Assembly (NCBI GenBank): GCA_910576785.1
Contig: CAJTJG010000017.1
Location: forward strand, 1 to 64,000
DNA: 64,000 nt
Origin: an uncultured Duncaniella sp.
GTDB taxonomy: Bacteria; Bacteroidota; Bacteroidia; Bacteroidales; Muribaculaceae
Direction of reading: 5' to 3'
In this document: positions 35,604 to 43,645 of the stretch, piece by piece
Numbering within the stretch: position 1 is the first letter of the stretch
Layout of the letters: every line of letters starts with the position of its first letter
Notes under the pieces: model-generated
Told to the model about the DNA's origin: nothing
Database searches by the model: none
What the model saw: the letters and a program-made list of their open reading frames with translations, nothing else
Made by a program: the position numbers and the translations under genes

Positions 35604-36320
35604 TTAAATTTGTTTGTTGTCGCTGTCGGCAGGGGTGATTTTTATGCCGACCACGTAGTAGTGAGGAATGGATGAGACAATGTTTGAGGATAGATCGGGC
35701 TCGATCGTGTTCTCTCCGCAGAAGCGTATCACGTTGAAATCCTTGTCAAACCAGAACGACCCTGCGAGCACCAGAGGGATAAATTCTCCGGCCGTGATGG
35801 TGTCGGGCATTCTGAACGGACGGTAGCCGTAGAGATACTGCTCAGTGTCGTTTGACGGGTTTCTGACAGCTTTCAGCTTCAGCTTGTAGGACATGGATCC
35901 CATGTTCTGAATGTCCAGAAATACGGTCTGCAGCGAATCCGCAATCGGGTGAAAACCGATGTTGATCTTCTCGGCCAGGGAATATATCCCCCTGTCTGGA
36001 TCGGCCATCACCTCGCGGGCGATGAGCGCCTGCTGCTCCTTGTCGAAGTCGGATATCAGCTGCATGTTCGAATAGGTGGGTTCCCATGGAAGTGCGTTGG
36101 CCGACTTTATTTCGCCGTTCTCATATTCGCGTATATTGACAGTGATGGTATATCTCTTGTCGCTCAACGCGGACAGATCGAAGGGAAATGTCATGTAGCC
36201 GGCCGATTCAAGCAGCGGCAGATAGTCCTCCACCGATGCTTCCATCGGTTTGATGGTCTGTGCCGTCATGTATCCTGATCCGATCGCGGCTGCTGCAAGG
36301 AGGGAGAGAAGGTGTCTCAT
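35604..36320 (-). CDS. secreted protein of unknown function inside the etf operon
   Basis: 238 residues with a signal peptide (MRHLLSLLAAAAIGSGYMTA). No known motif is recognised with confidence; it may belong to a Bacteroidales DUF (possibly DUF5041). It is beta-rich, with ALSDKRYTITVNIREYENGE and YYVVGIKITPADSD. It lies 24 nt behind etfA and 10 nt ahead of the acyl-CoA dehydrogenase gene. An exported protein inside a cytosolic electron-transfer operon is unexpected. Confidence 0.55.
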   Translation of the reverse strand: MRHLLSLLAAAAIGSGYMTAQTIKPMEASVEDYLPLLESAGYMTFPFDLSALSDKRYTITVNIREYENGEIKSANALPWEPTYSNMQLISDFDKEQQALIAREVMADPDRGIYSLAEKINIGFHPIADSLQTVFLDIQNMGSMSYKLKLKAVRNPSNDTEQYLYGYRPFRMPDTITAGEFIPLVLAGSFWFDKDFNVIRFCGENTIEPDLSSNIVSSIPHYYVVGIKITPADSDNKQI

Positions 36321-36344
36321 GTGTGGTGTGGGCTGTATGAAGCC

Positions 36345-37370
36345 TTACTTGGAGTTTTTCTTGTAATACTTTATGAGTTTGGGCACCACATCCTCGATAT
36401 TGCCGTTGATCACATAGTCGGCTATGGTGTTGATGGGAGCGGCGGGATCATTGTTGATGGAAATGATGATCGAGCTCTCCTGCATGCCGGCTATGTGCTG
36501 GATCTGGCCTGATATGCCGCAGGCTATGTAGAGCTTGGGACGCACTGTGACACCTGTCTGGCCTATCTGGCGGGCATGTTCGGTGAATCCGGCGTCGACT
36601 GCGGCACGCGATGCACCGACCTCTGCGCCGAGGGTATCGGCCAGTTCGTGGAGCAGCTGGAAGTTCTCTTTCGATCCTACGCCGTAGCCGCCGGCCACGA
36701 TGATGGGGGAGTTCTTGATATTGATCTTCGACTTCTCGATGTGGCGGTCAAGGATCTCTACGACGAAATCCTCGTCGCTGACATACTTGGATGCGTCGAG
36801 CTCGATGGTCTCACCCTTGTAGGCGGGGTCGAGCACCTGGCGCTTCATCACACCCTCGCGCACGGTGGCCATCTGCGGGCGGCACTCGGGGTTGACGATC
36901 GTAGCTACGATGTTGCCACCGAAGGCGGGACGGATCTGCAGGAGCAGGTCCTTGTATTCAGTGCCTGTCTTGGGGTCGGTGTGGTCGCCTATCTCGAGTG
37001 CGGTGCAGTCGGCGGTCAGACCGCTGTGCAGACATGAGCTGACGCGTGGACCGAGATCGCGGCCGATGCATGTGGCACCCATGAGGCAGATCTGCGGCTT
37101 GATCTCGCGGAAGAGATTGATGAGCACTGCCGAGTGGGGGTTGGAGGTATAGGGGGAGAGGCGTTTGTCGGTCACTTTGTAGAGGCGGTCCACTCCATAG
37201 GGGAATATCTGCTCCCCGATGGTGTCGAGGTCGGCACCGGCGGCCACGGCCTCGAGCTTTACGCCGAGGCGGTCAGCCAGGACACGCCCCTTGGTGAGGA
37301 GCTCGAGGCTCACGTCGGCCACACGGCCATCCTCGTGCTCAATATATACGATAAGGTTGTTCTGATCCAT
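36345..37370 (-). CDS. etfA: electron transfer flavoprotein alpha subunit
   Basis: About 341 residues from the ATG at 37370 (MDQNNLIVYIEHEDGRVADV); the frame continues upstream only as out-of-frame etfB. The C-terminal FAD-binding domain has VAGGYGVGSKENFQLLHELA, GASRAAVDAGF, GQTGVTVRPKLYIACGISG and the final SIIISINNDPAAPI. With EtfB it forms the heterodimer that takes electrons from the acyl-CoA dehydrogenase. It follows etfB by 5 nt. Confidence 0.95.
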   Translation of the reverse strand: MDQNNLIVYIEHEDGRVADVSLELLTKGRVLADRLGVKLEAVAAGADLDTIGEQIFPYGVDRLYKVTDKRLSPYTSNPHSAVLINLFREIKPQICLMGATCIGRDLGPRVSSCLHSGLTADCTALEIGDHTDPKTGTEYKDLLLQIRPAFGGNIVATIVNPECRPQMATVREGVMKRQVLDPAYKGETIELDASKYVSDEDFVVEILDRHIEKSKINIKNSPIIVAGGYGVGSKENFQLLHELADTLGAEVGASRAAVDAGFTEHARQIGQTGVTVRPKLYIACGISGQIQHIAGMQESSIIISINNDPAAPINTIADYVINGNIEDVVPKLIKYYKKNSK

Positions 37371-37375
37371 AGGGC

Positions 37376-38248
37376 TTATCCGATAGTGTGGTTTGTGATG
37401 AGTTCTTTGACGAGATCTTCGATCTGGGCGTCGCTGTCGTCGAGCACACGGCTCTCCTTGGCGGTGAAGACTACGTTCTCGATGGCTTTTACCTTTGTGG
37501 GCGAGCCGGGCAGACCGATCTGAGCCGGATCGGCGTCGACGTAGGATGCGCTCCATTCCTGAAGGTTGAGATAGGGACGCTTCTCGAGGAGGGCTTTGCG
37601 GTCATCGGAAAGCTTGGCTGCCTCGCTGGGCGAGGCGGCGTATTTGAACTTCTGGACTCTCATGGCGTTGCGGGGACGGCAGGGTGCGGCCGATCCGTTG
37701 ACTGTCACCACGCAGGGCAGGGGGGCCTTGATGGTCTCCACGCCATTCTCGAGGCGGCGCTTCACAGTGACGTGGCCGTCGCTGAGGTCGAGGATCTCCT
37801 CGGCATAGGTCACCTGCGGTATGCCGAGCTTCTCGGCTATCTGCGGTCCTACCTGGGCGGTGTCGCCGTCGATGGCCTGACGGCCACCGAGGATGATGTC
37901 GTAATGGCCGAACTTCTTCACGGCCTGGGCCAGGGAGTAGGAGGTGGCAAGGGTGTCGGCTCCACCGAGCACACGGTCGGTGAGCACTATACCTGTGTCG
38001 GCTCCGCGGTAGATGGCTTCGCGTATGATCTCGGAAGCGCGGGGCAGACCCATTGTCAGCAATGTCACGGTGGAACCGGGATTGGCGTCCTTGAGGCGGA
38101 GAGCCTGCTCGAGGGCGTTGAGATCCTCGGGGTTGAAGATGGCCGGCAGCGCGGCGCGGTTGATCGTGCCATCTTCTTTCATTGCATCTTTGCCCACGTT
38201 GCGGGTGTCGGGCACCTGCTTGGCGAGCACGATGATGTTAAGACTCAT
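37376..38248 (-). CDS. etfB: electron transfer flavoprotein beta subunit
   Basis: 290 residues with the EtfB nucleotide-binding fold: IIVLAKQVPDTRNVGKD at the N-terminus and GGRQAIDGDTAQVGPQIAEKLG in the ADP/AMP site region. It is the first gene of the etf operon, with a -7 box TAAATTTG at 38319-38326. Whether this ETF is bifurcating (FAD in EtfB) is not decided here. Confidence 0.95.
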   Translation of the reverse strand: MSLNIIVLAKQVPDTRNVGKDAMKEDGTINRAALPAIFNPEDLNALEQALRLKDANPGSTVTLLTMGLPRASEIIREAIYRGADTGIVLTDRVLGGADTLATSYSLAQAVKKFGHYDIILGGRQAIDGDTAQVGPQIAEKLGIPQVTYAEEILDLSDGHVTVKRRLENGVETIKAPLPCVVTVNGSAAPCRPRNAMRVQKFKYAASPSEAAKLSDDRKALLEKRPYLNLQEWSASYVDADPAQIGLPGSPTKVKAIENVVFTAKESRVLDDSDAQIEDLVKELITNHTIG

Positions 38249-38318
38249 TGTTGTAGTTATAAGATTTAAGTAAGAATTGCGTGTTTGAGGTATTGGTGAG
38301 GAGAGAGGTTGAGACCGA

Positions 38319-38326
38319 CAAATTTA
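38319..38326 (-). promoter_or_regulatory. -7 box TAAATTTG of the etf operon
   Basis: TAAATTTG on the minus strand, about 70 nt before the etfB ATG, in the 116-nt gap behind purL. It is the only good match to TAnnTTTG in that gap. Confidence 0.5.
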
Positions 38327-38364
38327 CATATTTTCAGGAAAAACAGTAAAATTGCCGGTGTGAA

Positions 38365-41300
38365 TTAATGTGAAACATGCTGCTCCACCCACTTGCGGGC
38401 GTTGATGAACGCATCGATCCAGGGGGTCACCTCATCTTTGGCGTGGGTAGCGGGATAGAATCCGCACTGCCAGGGGAAGATGGCCCTTTCGAGGTGGGGC
38501 ATCATGGCGAGGTGGCGTCCGTCATCGGAGCATATGCCGGCCACTGACGCGCGCGAGCCGTTGGGGTTGGCGGGATAGGCCGAGTAGGCATATTTGGCCA
38601 CCACGTTGTAGTTGTCCAAAGGCATCGGGAGGTGGAACTTGCCTTCGCCGTGGGCCACCCATATGCCGAGCTTGCTGCCTGAGAGGGAGCCGAGCATCAC
38701 GGAGTTGTTGGCGGGGATGTTGACGCCGAGGAACTGCGACTCGAACTTGTGGGAGTCGTTGTGGAGCATTGCTGTCTTCTTGGCGTGGGTCGGGTTGATG
38801 AGGTTGAGCTCTATCATGAGCTGGCAGCCGTTGCATATGCCCAGTGAAAGGGTGTCCTGGCGTTTGTAGAAATTCTCGAGCGCACGACGGGCGTTTTCGT
38901 TGTAGCGGAATCCGGAAGCCCAGCCCTTGGCGGAGCCGAGTACGTCGCTGTTGGAGAATCCGCCGCAGAACACAATCATGTTGACATCCTCGAGTGTCTC
39001 GCGTCCGCTCATGAGGTCGGTCATGTGGACATCCTTCACGTCGAAGCCTGCGAGGTAGAGCGAGTAGGCCATCTCGCGGTCGCCGTTCACACCCTTCTCG
39101 CGGATGATGGCTGCGCGGGGACGTCCGTCGCCATGACCGTCACGGCGCAGCGATATGCCGCGCGATGCGAGCTTGCCGTCGAATCCGGCCGGGAGACGGT
39201 AGCGGATGGGCTGTTTTTTGTAGTTCTCGAAACGGGCACGTGCGCACTTTTCGCCGCTCTGGAGCGAGTCCATGAGGTAGGAGGTGTGCATCCACACGTC
39301 GCGCAGATGGTCTATGCCCATGAGGCGCTGTGTGCCATGATGGTTGATGATGAGAGTGCGTTCGGTGGTCGGCTCGCCGATATGGTGGAACTTCACGCCT
39401 GCCTTGGTGAGGAGTGCGTCCACACGCTCTATCTTCGAAGCCTCTACCTGGGCCACGAGGGCGGGATTCTCGGCGAAGAGTATCTTCACGAGATCTTTTT
39501 CATCGAATGAGTTCAGGTCGAGTTCGACGCCGCCGGCGGTGTTGGCGAACGTCATCTCGAGCACGGTGGTCACCAGACCTCCGGCCGATACGTCGTGGGC
39601 GGCAAGGAGCATGTTCTTGCGCACGAGCTCCTGCACGGCCGAGAAGGTATCCACGAAACGGGCGGGGTCAGCGACGGTGGGGGCGTCGGCGCCGAGCGAT
39701 CCGAGGGCCTGGGCCAAGGCCGATCCGCCGAGTTTGAGCGCGTCGGACGAGAAGTCTATATAATATAGTATAGAGGCCTTGCGGCTGAGTACGGGCGAGA
39801 GGGTCTTGCGGACATCGCTCACCTCGCCGGCGGCGGAGATGATGACGGTGCCTGGAGCGTATACCTTGTCATTGCCATATTTCTGGGTCATCGACAGGGA
39901 GTCCTTGCCGGTGGGGATGTTCACGCCGATAGCGCATGCGAAGTCGCTGCAGGCCTCCACGGCACGGTAGAGTGCTGCATCCTCGCCGGGATTCTTGCAA
40001 GGCCACATCCAGTTGGCGCTGAGCGAGAGGCCACGTATGCCGTCGGTGAGCGGTGTGGTGACGATGTTGGTGAGAGCCTCGGCCACAGCTACTACCGAGC
40101 CCTTGGCGGAGTCGATCAGGGCCACCTGGGGTGCATGGCCTATGGAGGTGGCTATACCCTTGGTGCCTGAATAGTCGAGTGCCACTACGCCGCAGTCACT
40201 GAGCGGGAGCTGTATCTCACCCTGACACTGCTGGCGTGCTATCTTGCCGGTGATGGAGCGGTCCACCTTGTTGGTGAGCCAGTCCTTGGAGGCTACGGCC
40301 TCGAGGGCAAGCACGTCTGTCACATATTTCTCTATCTCCTTGCCGTCATAACGTACATCCTTGTAGGTGTTGACCACGGTGGAGTCGGTGAGTGTGGTCT
40401 TGGGCGATGATCCGAACATGTCGGTCATGGCGAGGTCGATGGGCTTCACGCCGTCGGGCTGCTCGAACACGAAGCGGTGGTCGCCGGTGGTCTCGCCCAC
40501 CACATACATCGGTGCGCGCTCGCGGTCGGCGATGGTCTTCACATAGTCGATATCCTCTTTCTTGAGCACCATGCCCATGCGCTCCTGACTCTCGTTACCG
40601 ATTATCTCCTTCGATGAAAGTGTCTTGTCACCTACGGGGAGGGCGCCGATCTCGATCTTGCCGCCGGTCTCCTCCACGAGCTCGGAGAGTGCGTTGAGGT
40701 GGCCGCCTGCACCATGGTCGTGGATCGATACGATGGGGTTGTTATCATTCTCGGCAAGCGCACGGATCACGTTCGACACACGCTTCTGCATCTCGGGGTT
40801 GGCACGCTGCACGGCGTTGAGCTCTATGCCCGAGGCATACTGTCCGGTCTCGACCGACGATACTGCTCCGCCGCCCATGCCGATGCGGTAGTTGTCGCCA
40901 CCCATCACCACTACGGCCTCGCCGGCCTCGGGCACACCCTTGATGGCATCCTTTGCGGCTGCATAGCCTACGCCGCCGGCGAGCATGATCACCTTGTCGT
41001 AGGCATACATCTTGCCGTTCTCGTCATGCTCGAAAGTGAGGAGCGAGCCGCAGATGAGGGGCTGTCCGAATTTGTTGCCGAAGTCGGAGGCGCCGTTGGA
41101 GGCCTTGATGAGGATCTCGGCGGGAGTCTGGTAGAGCCATGCACGGGGATTCATCATGAGTTCCCAGGGGTGTCCGCCCAGACGAGGGTAGGAGGTCATG
41201 TAGACGGCGGTGCCTGCAAGGGGAAGGGAGGCGCGTCCTCCGCCGAGGCGGTCGCGGATCTCACCGCCGCTGCCGGTGGCGGCACCGTTGAAGGGCTCGA

Positions 41301-42063
41301 CGGTGGTGGGGAAGTTGTGGGTCTCGGCCTTGAGGGAGAGGACAGTGGGGAGGTCGCGCACCTCGAAGTAGTCGGGGCGCTCGGGGTGGGTGGGGTAGAA
41401 CTGGGCTACTGTGGGGCCCTCCACGAAGGCCACGTTGTCCTTGTAGGCCGACACGAGTTTGCCGGGGTTGACCTGCGAGGTCTTTTTTATGAGTTTGAAC
41501 AGCGACAGGGGTTTCTCCTCGCCGTCGATGACGAACGATCCGTTGAATATCTTGTGGCGGCAATGCTCGGAGTTGACCTGTGAGAATCCGAATACCTCGC
41601 TGTCGGTGAGCGGGCGTCCCAGGCGCTCGGCGAGCTGGCGCAGATAGTCCTCCTCTTCCTTTGAGAGTGCAAGACCCTCGCGCTTGTTGTACTCCGAGAT
41701 GTCCTTGATGCGCTCAATGGCGGCAGCCTTGTTGGTCGTGGTGAAGACGCGGGAGTTTATGCCTTCGTAGAGCCTTGACAGCATTTTATCGAATGCAGGT
41801 TCGGCATCGGTAGTGCGGTGGAACTCCTCTATGCGTGTTATCCCCTCGATACCCATATTCTGGGTTATTTCAACAGCATTTGTGCTCCAGGGGGTGATCA
41901 TCTCCTTGCGGGGGCCGATGAAGCGGCCTTTGAGCGATGTCGAACTCAGGGGAGTGGCTCCGGCGAAGAGCCATGTGAGTTTCTCATTTTCCTCAGGAGA
42001 GAACTTGTGGTTAGTCTCTACGGCGTAAACAAGATTAGCGCCTTTCTTGAAAAATACGACCAT
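38365..42063 (-). CDS. purL: phosphoribosylformylglycinamidine synthase
   Basis: A 1232-residue single-chain, large-type FGAM synthase that converts FGAR, glutamine and ATP to FGAM. It has an N-terminal PurS-like domain, two AIRS-fold halves (QVNSEHCRHKIFNG; HDHGAGGHLNALSELVEETGG; AAHDVSAGGLVTTVLEM) and a C-terminal class I glutamine amidotransferase with the nucleophile in SLGICNGCQLMIEL. Family length is normal. It is transcribed alone, divergent from the rpsF operon. Confidence 0.98.
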   Translation of the reverse strand: MVVFFKKGANLVYAVETNHKFSPEENEKLTWLFAGATPLSSTSLKGRFIGPRKEMITPWSTNAVEITQNMGIEGITRIEEFHRTTDAEPAFDKMLSRLYEGINSRVFTTTNKAAAIERIKDISEYNKREGLALSKEEEDYLRQLAERLGRPLTDSEVFGFSQVNSEHCRHKIFNGSFVIDGEEKPLSLFKLIKKTSQVNPGKLVSAYKDNVAFVEGPTVAQFYPTHPERPDYFEVRDLPTVLSLKAETHNFPTTVEPFNGAATGSGGEIRDRLGGGRASLPLAGTAVYMTSYPRLGGHPWELMMNPRAWLYQTPAEILIKASNGASDFGNKFGQPLICGSLLTFEHDENGKMYAYDKVIMLAGGVGYAAAKDAIKGVPEAGEAVVVMGGDNYRIGMGGGAVSSVETGQYASGIELNAVQRANPEMQKRVSNVIRALAENDNNPIVSIHDHGAGGHLNALSELVEETGGKIEIGALPVGDKTLSSKEIIGNESQERMGMVLKKEDIDYVKTIADRERAPMYVVGETTGDHRFVFEQPDGVKPIDLAMTDMFGSSPKTTLTDSTVVNTYKDVRYDGKEIEKYVTDVLALEAVASKDWLTNKVDRSITGKIARQQCQGEIQLPLSDCGVVALDYSGTKGIATSIGHAPQVALIDSAKGSVVAVAEALTNIVTTPLTDGIRGLSLSANWMWPCKNPGEDAALYRAVEACSDFACAIGVNIPTGKDSLSMTQKYGNDKVYAPGTVIISAAGEVSDVRKTLSPVLSRKASILYYIDFSSDALKLGGSALAQALGSLGADAPTVADPARFVDTFSAVQELVRKNMLLAAHDVSAGGLVTTVLEMTFANTAGGVELDLNSFDEKDLVKILFAENPALVAQVEASKIERVDALLTKAGVKFHHIGEPTTERTLIINHHGTQRLMGIDHLRDVWMHTSYLMDSLQSGEKCARARFENYKKQPIRYRLPAGFDGKLASRGISLRRDGHGDGRPRAAIIREKGVNGDREMAYSLYLAGFDVKDVHMTDLMSGRETLEDVNMIVFCGGFSNSDVLGSAKGWASGFRYNENARRALENFYKRQDTLSLGICNGCQLMIELNLINPTHAKKTAMLHNDSHKFESQFLGVNIPANNSVMLGSLSGSKLGIWVAHGEGKFHLPMPLDNYNVVAKYAYSAYPANPNGSRASVAGICSDDGRHLAMMPHLERAIFPWQCGFYPATHAKDEVTPWIDAFINARKWVEQHVSH

Positions 42064-42138
42064 ATGGGGTATTGTCTATGTAATGAATGGTTTTGTTTCC
42101 GGTGGAATTGGATATGCCTTTCGGGTATATTCCGGTGG

Positions 42139-42146
42139 CAAAGGTA
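42139..42146 (-). promoter_or_regulatory. -7 box TACCTTTG of purL
   Basis: TACCTTTGCC on the minus strand, about 76 nt before the purL ATG. The leader shows no obvious purine riboswitch core. Confidence 0.5.
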
Positions 42147-42252
42147 CCAAAAATCTGTCAGACGAACAAAAATTTAACGCGCATGCGTATGCGTGGAGAG
42201 ACCGGAGTGAAAAAATATGATTGAAATAATTGGAAAATAGCGCGGAATGTTG

Positions 42253-42260
42253 TAATTTTG
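42253..42260 (+). promoter_or_regulatory. -7 box TAATTTTG of the rpsF operon
   Basis: TAATTTTGCGCCC, giving a leader of about 66 nt before the rpsF ATG at 42332. Confidence 0.6.
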
Positions 42261-42271
42261 CGCCCGAAAAA

Positions 42272-42297
42272 GTGTGCCCTTGCATTAGGCACACCGG
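42272..42297 (+). promoter_or_regulatory. candidate bS6/bS18 autoregulatory leader
   Basis: A perfect 7-bp stem (42272-42278 GTGTGCC with 42288-42294) in the rpsF leader is followed directly by CGG, giving CACCGG at 42292-42297. Known rpsF leaders are bound by S6:S18 through a CCG next to a stem. Position and bases fit, but the structure was judged by eye. Confidence 0.45.
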
Positions 42298-42331
42298 AAT
42301 CACAACACAAATCATAAATCATTCACCTAAA

Positions 42332-42697
42332 ATGAATCATTACGAAACCGTTTTCATTTTAACTCCCGTTTTGTCTGACCAGCAGATGAAGGAAGCGGTA
42401 GAAAAGTTCGAGAAGGTGCTGACCGACAACGGCGCATCTATCGTCAACGAAGAGATCTGGGGTCTTCGCAAGCTTGCCTATCCCATCCAGAAGAAGTCTA
42501 CCGGCTTCTATTCACTCGTTGAGTTCGACGGCGATCCGACTATCGTCAAGAAGCTCGAGACCGCTTTCCGTCGCGACGAGCGTGTGCTCCGCTTCCTCGT
42601 TTTCCGTCTTGACAAGTATGCCAAGGAGTATGCCGAGAAGCGTCGCAGCCGCGTAAAAGCAACCACAACAGTCACAGAAGAAGCAAAGGAGAACTAA
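42332..42697 (+). CDS. rpsF: 30S ribosomal protein bS6
   Basis: About 121 residues from the ATG at 42332 (MNHYETVFILTPVLSDQQMK); in-frame upstream codons are in the leader. The family signature WGLRKLAYPIQKKSTGFY is present. The C-terminus has the charged tail typical of Bacteroidetes. bS6 binds bS18 on the 30S platform. First gene of rpsF-rpsR-rplI, 3 nt ahead of rpsR. Confidence 0.97.
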   Translation: MNHYETVFILTPVLSDQQMKEAVEKFEKVLTDNGASIVNEEIWGLRKLAYPIQKKSTGFYSLVEFDGDPTIVKKLETAFRRDERVLRFLVFRLDKYAKEYAEKRRSRVKATTTVTEEAKEN

Positions 42698-42700
42698 ATC

Positions 42701-42967
42701 ATGGCACAAGCATCAGAAATCCGCTACCTCACTCCCCTGTCGGTAGACGTTAAGAAGAAGAAATATTGCCGTTTCAAGAGAAGCGGAATCAAATACATCG
42801 ACTACAAGGATCCCGAATTCCTCAAGAAGTTCCTCAACGAGCAGGGCAAGCTCCTGCCCCGTCGCATCACCGGCACCTCGCTGAAGTTCCAGCGTCGTGT
42901 GGCTCAGGCCGTGAAGCGTGCCCGCCACCTGGCCCTCCTCCCCTACGTTACCGACTTGATGAAATAA
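42701..42967 (+). CDS. rpsR: 30S ribosomal protein bS18
   Basis: 88 residues with the signature YIDYKDPEFLKKFLNEQGK and RRITGTSLKFQRRVAQAVKR. It binds bS6 on the small-subunit platform. The N-terminal KKKYCRFKRSGI contains a single cysteine. Middle gene of the operon. Confidence 0.98.
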   Translation: MAQASEIRYLTPLSVDVKKKKYCRFKRSGIKYIDYKDPEFLKKFLNEQGKLLPRRITGTSLKFQRRVAQAVKRARHLALLPYVTDLMK

Positions 42968-42988
42968 CTTTAAAAGCTAACAGGAATT

Positions 42989-43429
42989 ATGAAGATCATC
43001 CTTAAGGAAGACATCGCAGGCCTTGGTTACAAGGACGATGTTGTCGAAGTGAAGAGCGGTTATGGCCGCAACTACCTTATCCCCACCGGCAAAGCCGTGA
43101 TCGCTTCCGAGTCGGCTCTTAAAGTGCTCGCCGAGAATCAGCGTCAGCGCGCCCACAAGCTCGAGCGCATCAAAGCTGAGGCCGAGGAGGCTGCCAAGGC
43201 TCTCGAGGGCGTTAAGCTCACCATCGGTGCCAAGACTTCGTCCACCGGCACCATCTTCGGTTCGGTCAACGCTATCCAGATCGCTGAGGCTCTCGAGAAG
43301 CTCGGCCACAATGTGGACCGCAAGCTCATCTCCCTCGAGCCCGTCAAGGAGGTTGGCACATACAATGCCATCATCAAGCTCCATCGCGACGTGACCGTGG
43401 AGATACCTTTCGAGGTAGTAGCCGAGTAA
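42989..43429 (+). CDS. rplI: 50S ribosomal protein bL9
   Basis: 146 residues with N-terminal MKIILKEDIAGLGYKDDVVEVKSGYGRNYLIP, shortened here to its recognisable parts: MKIILKEDIAGLGYKDD and SGYGRNYLIPTGKA. A long connecting helix and a C-terminal domain ending VTVEIPFEVVAE follow. bL9 sits at the L1 stalk base and helps keep the reading frame. Last gene of the operon; hairpin at 43527-43600 follows. Confidence 0.98.
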   Translation: MKIILKEDIAGLGYKDDVVEVKSGYGRNYLIPTGKAVIASESALKVLAENQRQRAHKLERIKAEAEEAAKALEGVKLTIGAKTSSTGTIFGSVNAIQIAEALEKLGHNVDRKLISLEPVKEVGTYNAIIKLHRDVTVEIPFEVVAE

Positions 43430-43526
43430 TACCGGCACTCTCCCCGATGCAGAGAAAATAAATTTTCACTTTTGATATAAACGCTTTTCACAAAGCCTTG
43501 TCGTAATTGACAGGACGGATCAGAAG

Positions 43527-43600
43527 TAAAAAGGACAAAAGGTACAGATCAATTATCAATTGAGAGATTGGAATTGACGTCTGTATCTTTTGTCTTTTTA
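43527..43600 (+). terminator. hairpin behind rplI (GGACAAAAG family)
   Basis: Arms about 43527-43548 and 43580-43600 pair imperfectly over about 20 bp (AAAAAGGACAAAAGGTACAG against its near complement) with a 31-nt loop that is itself partly palindromic. It probably terminates rpsF-rpsR-rplI. The arm core resembles the hairpins at 30841 and 33703. Confidence 0.5.
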
Positions 43601-43645
43601 TCCATATCCCCGCAATAATGACCTTTTGAGCAAGACCTTTCAGCC

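Noticed and set aside
40699..41583. 294-codon frame opposite purL
   Set aside because: Shadow frame with Gly/Val repeats; purL is unambiguous on the other strand.
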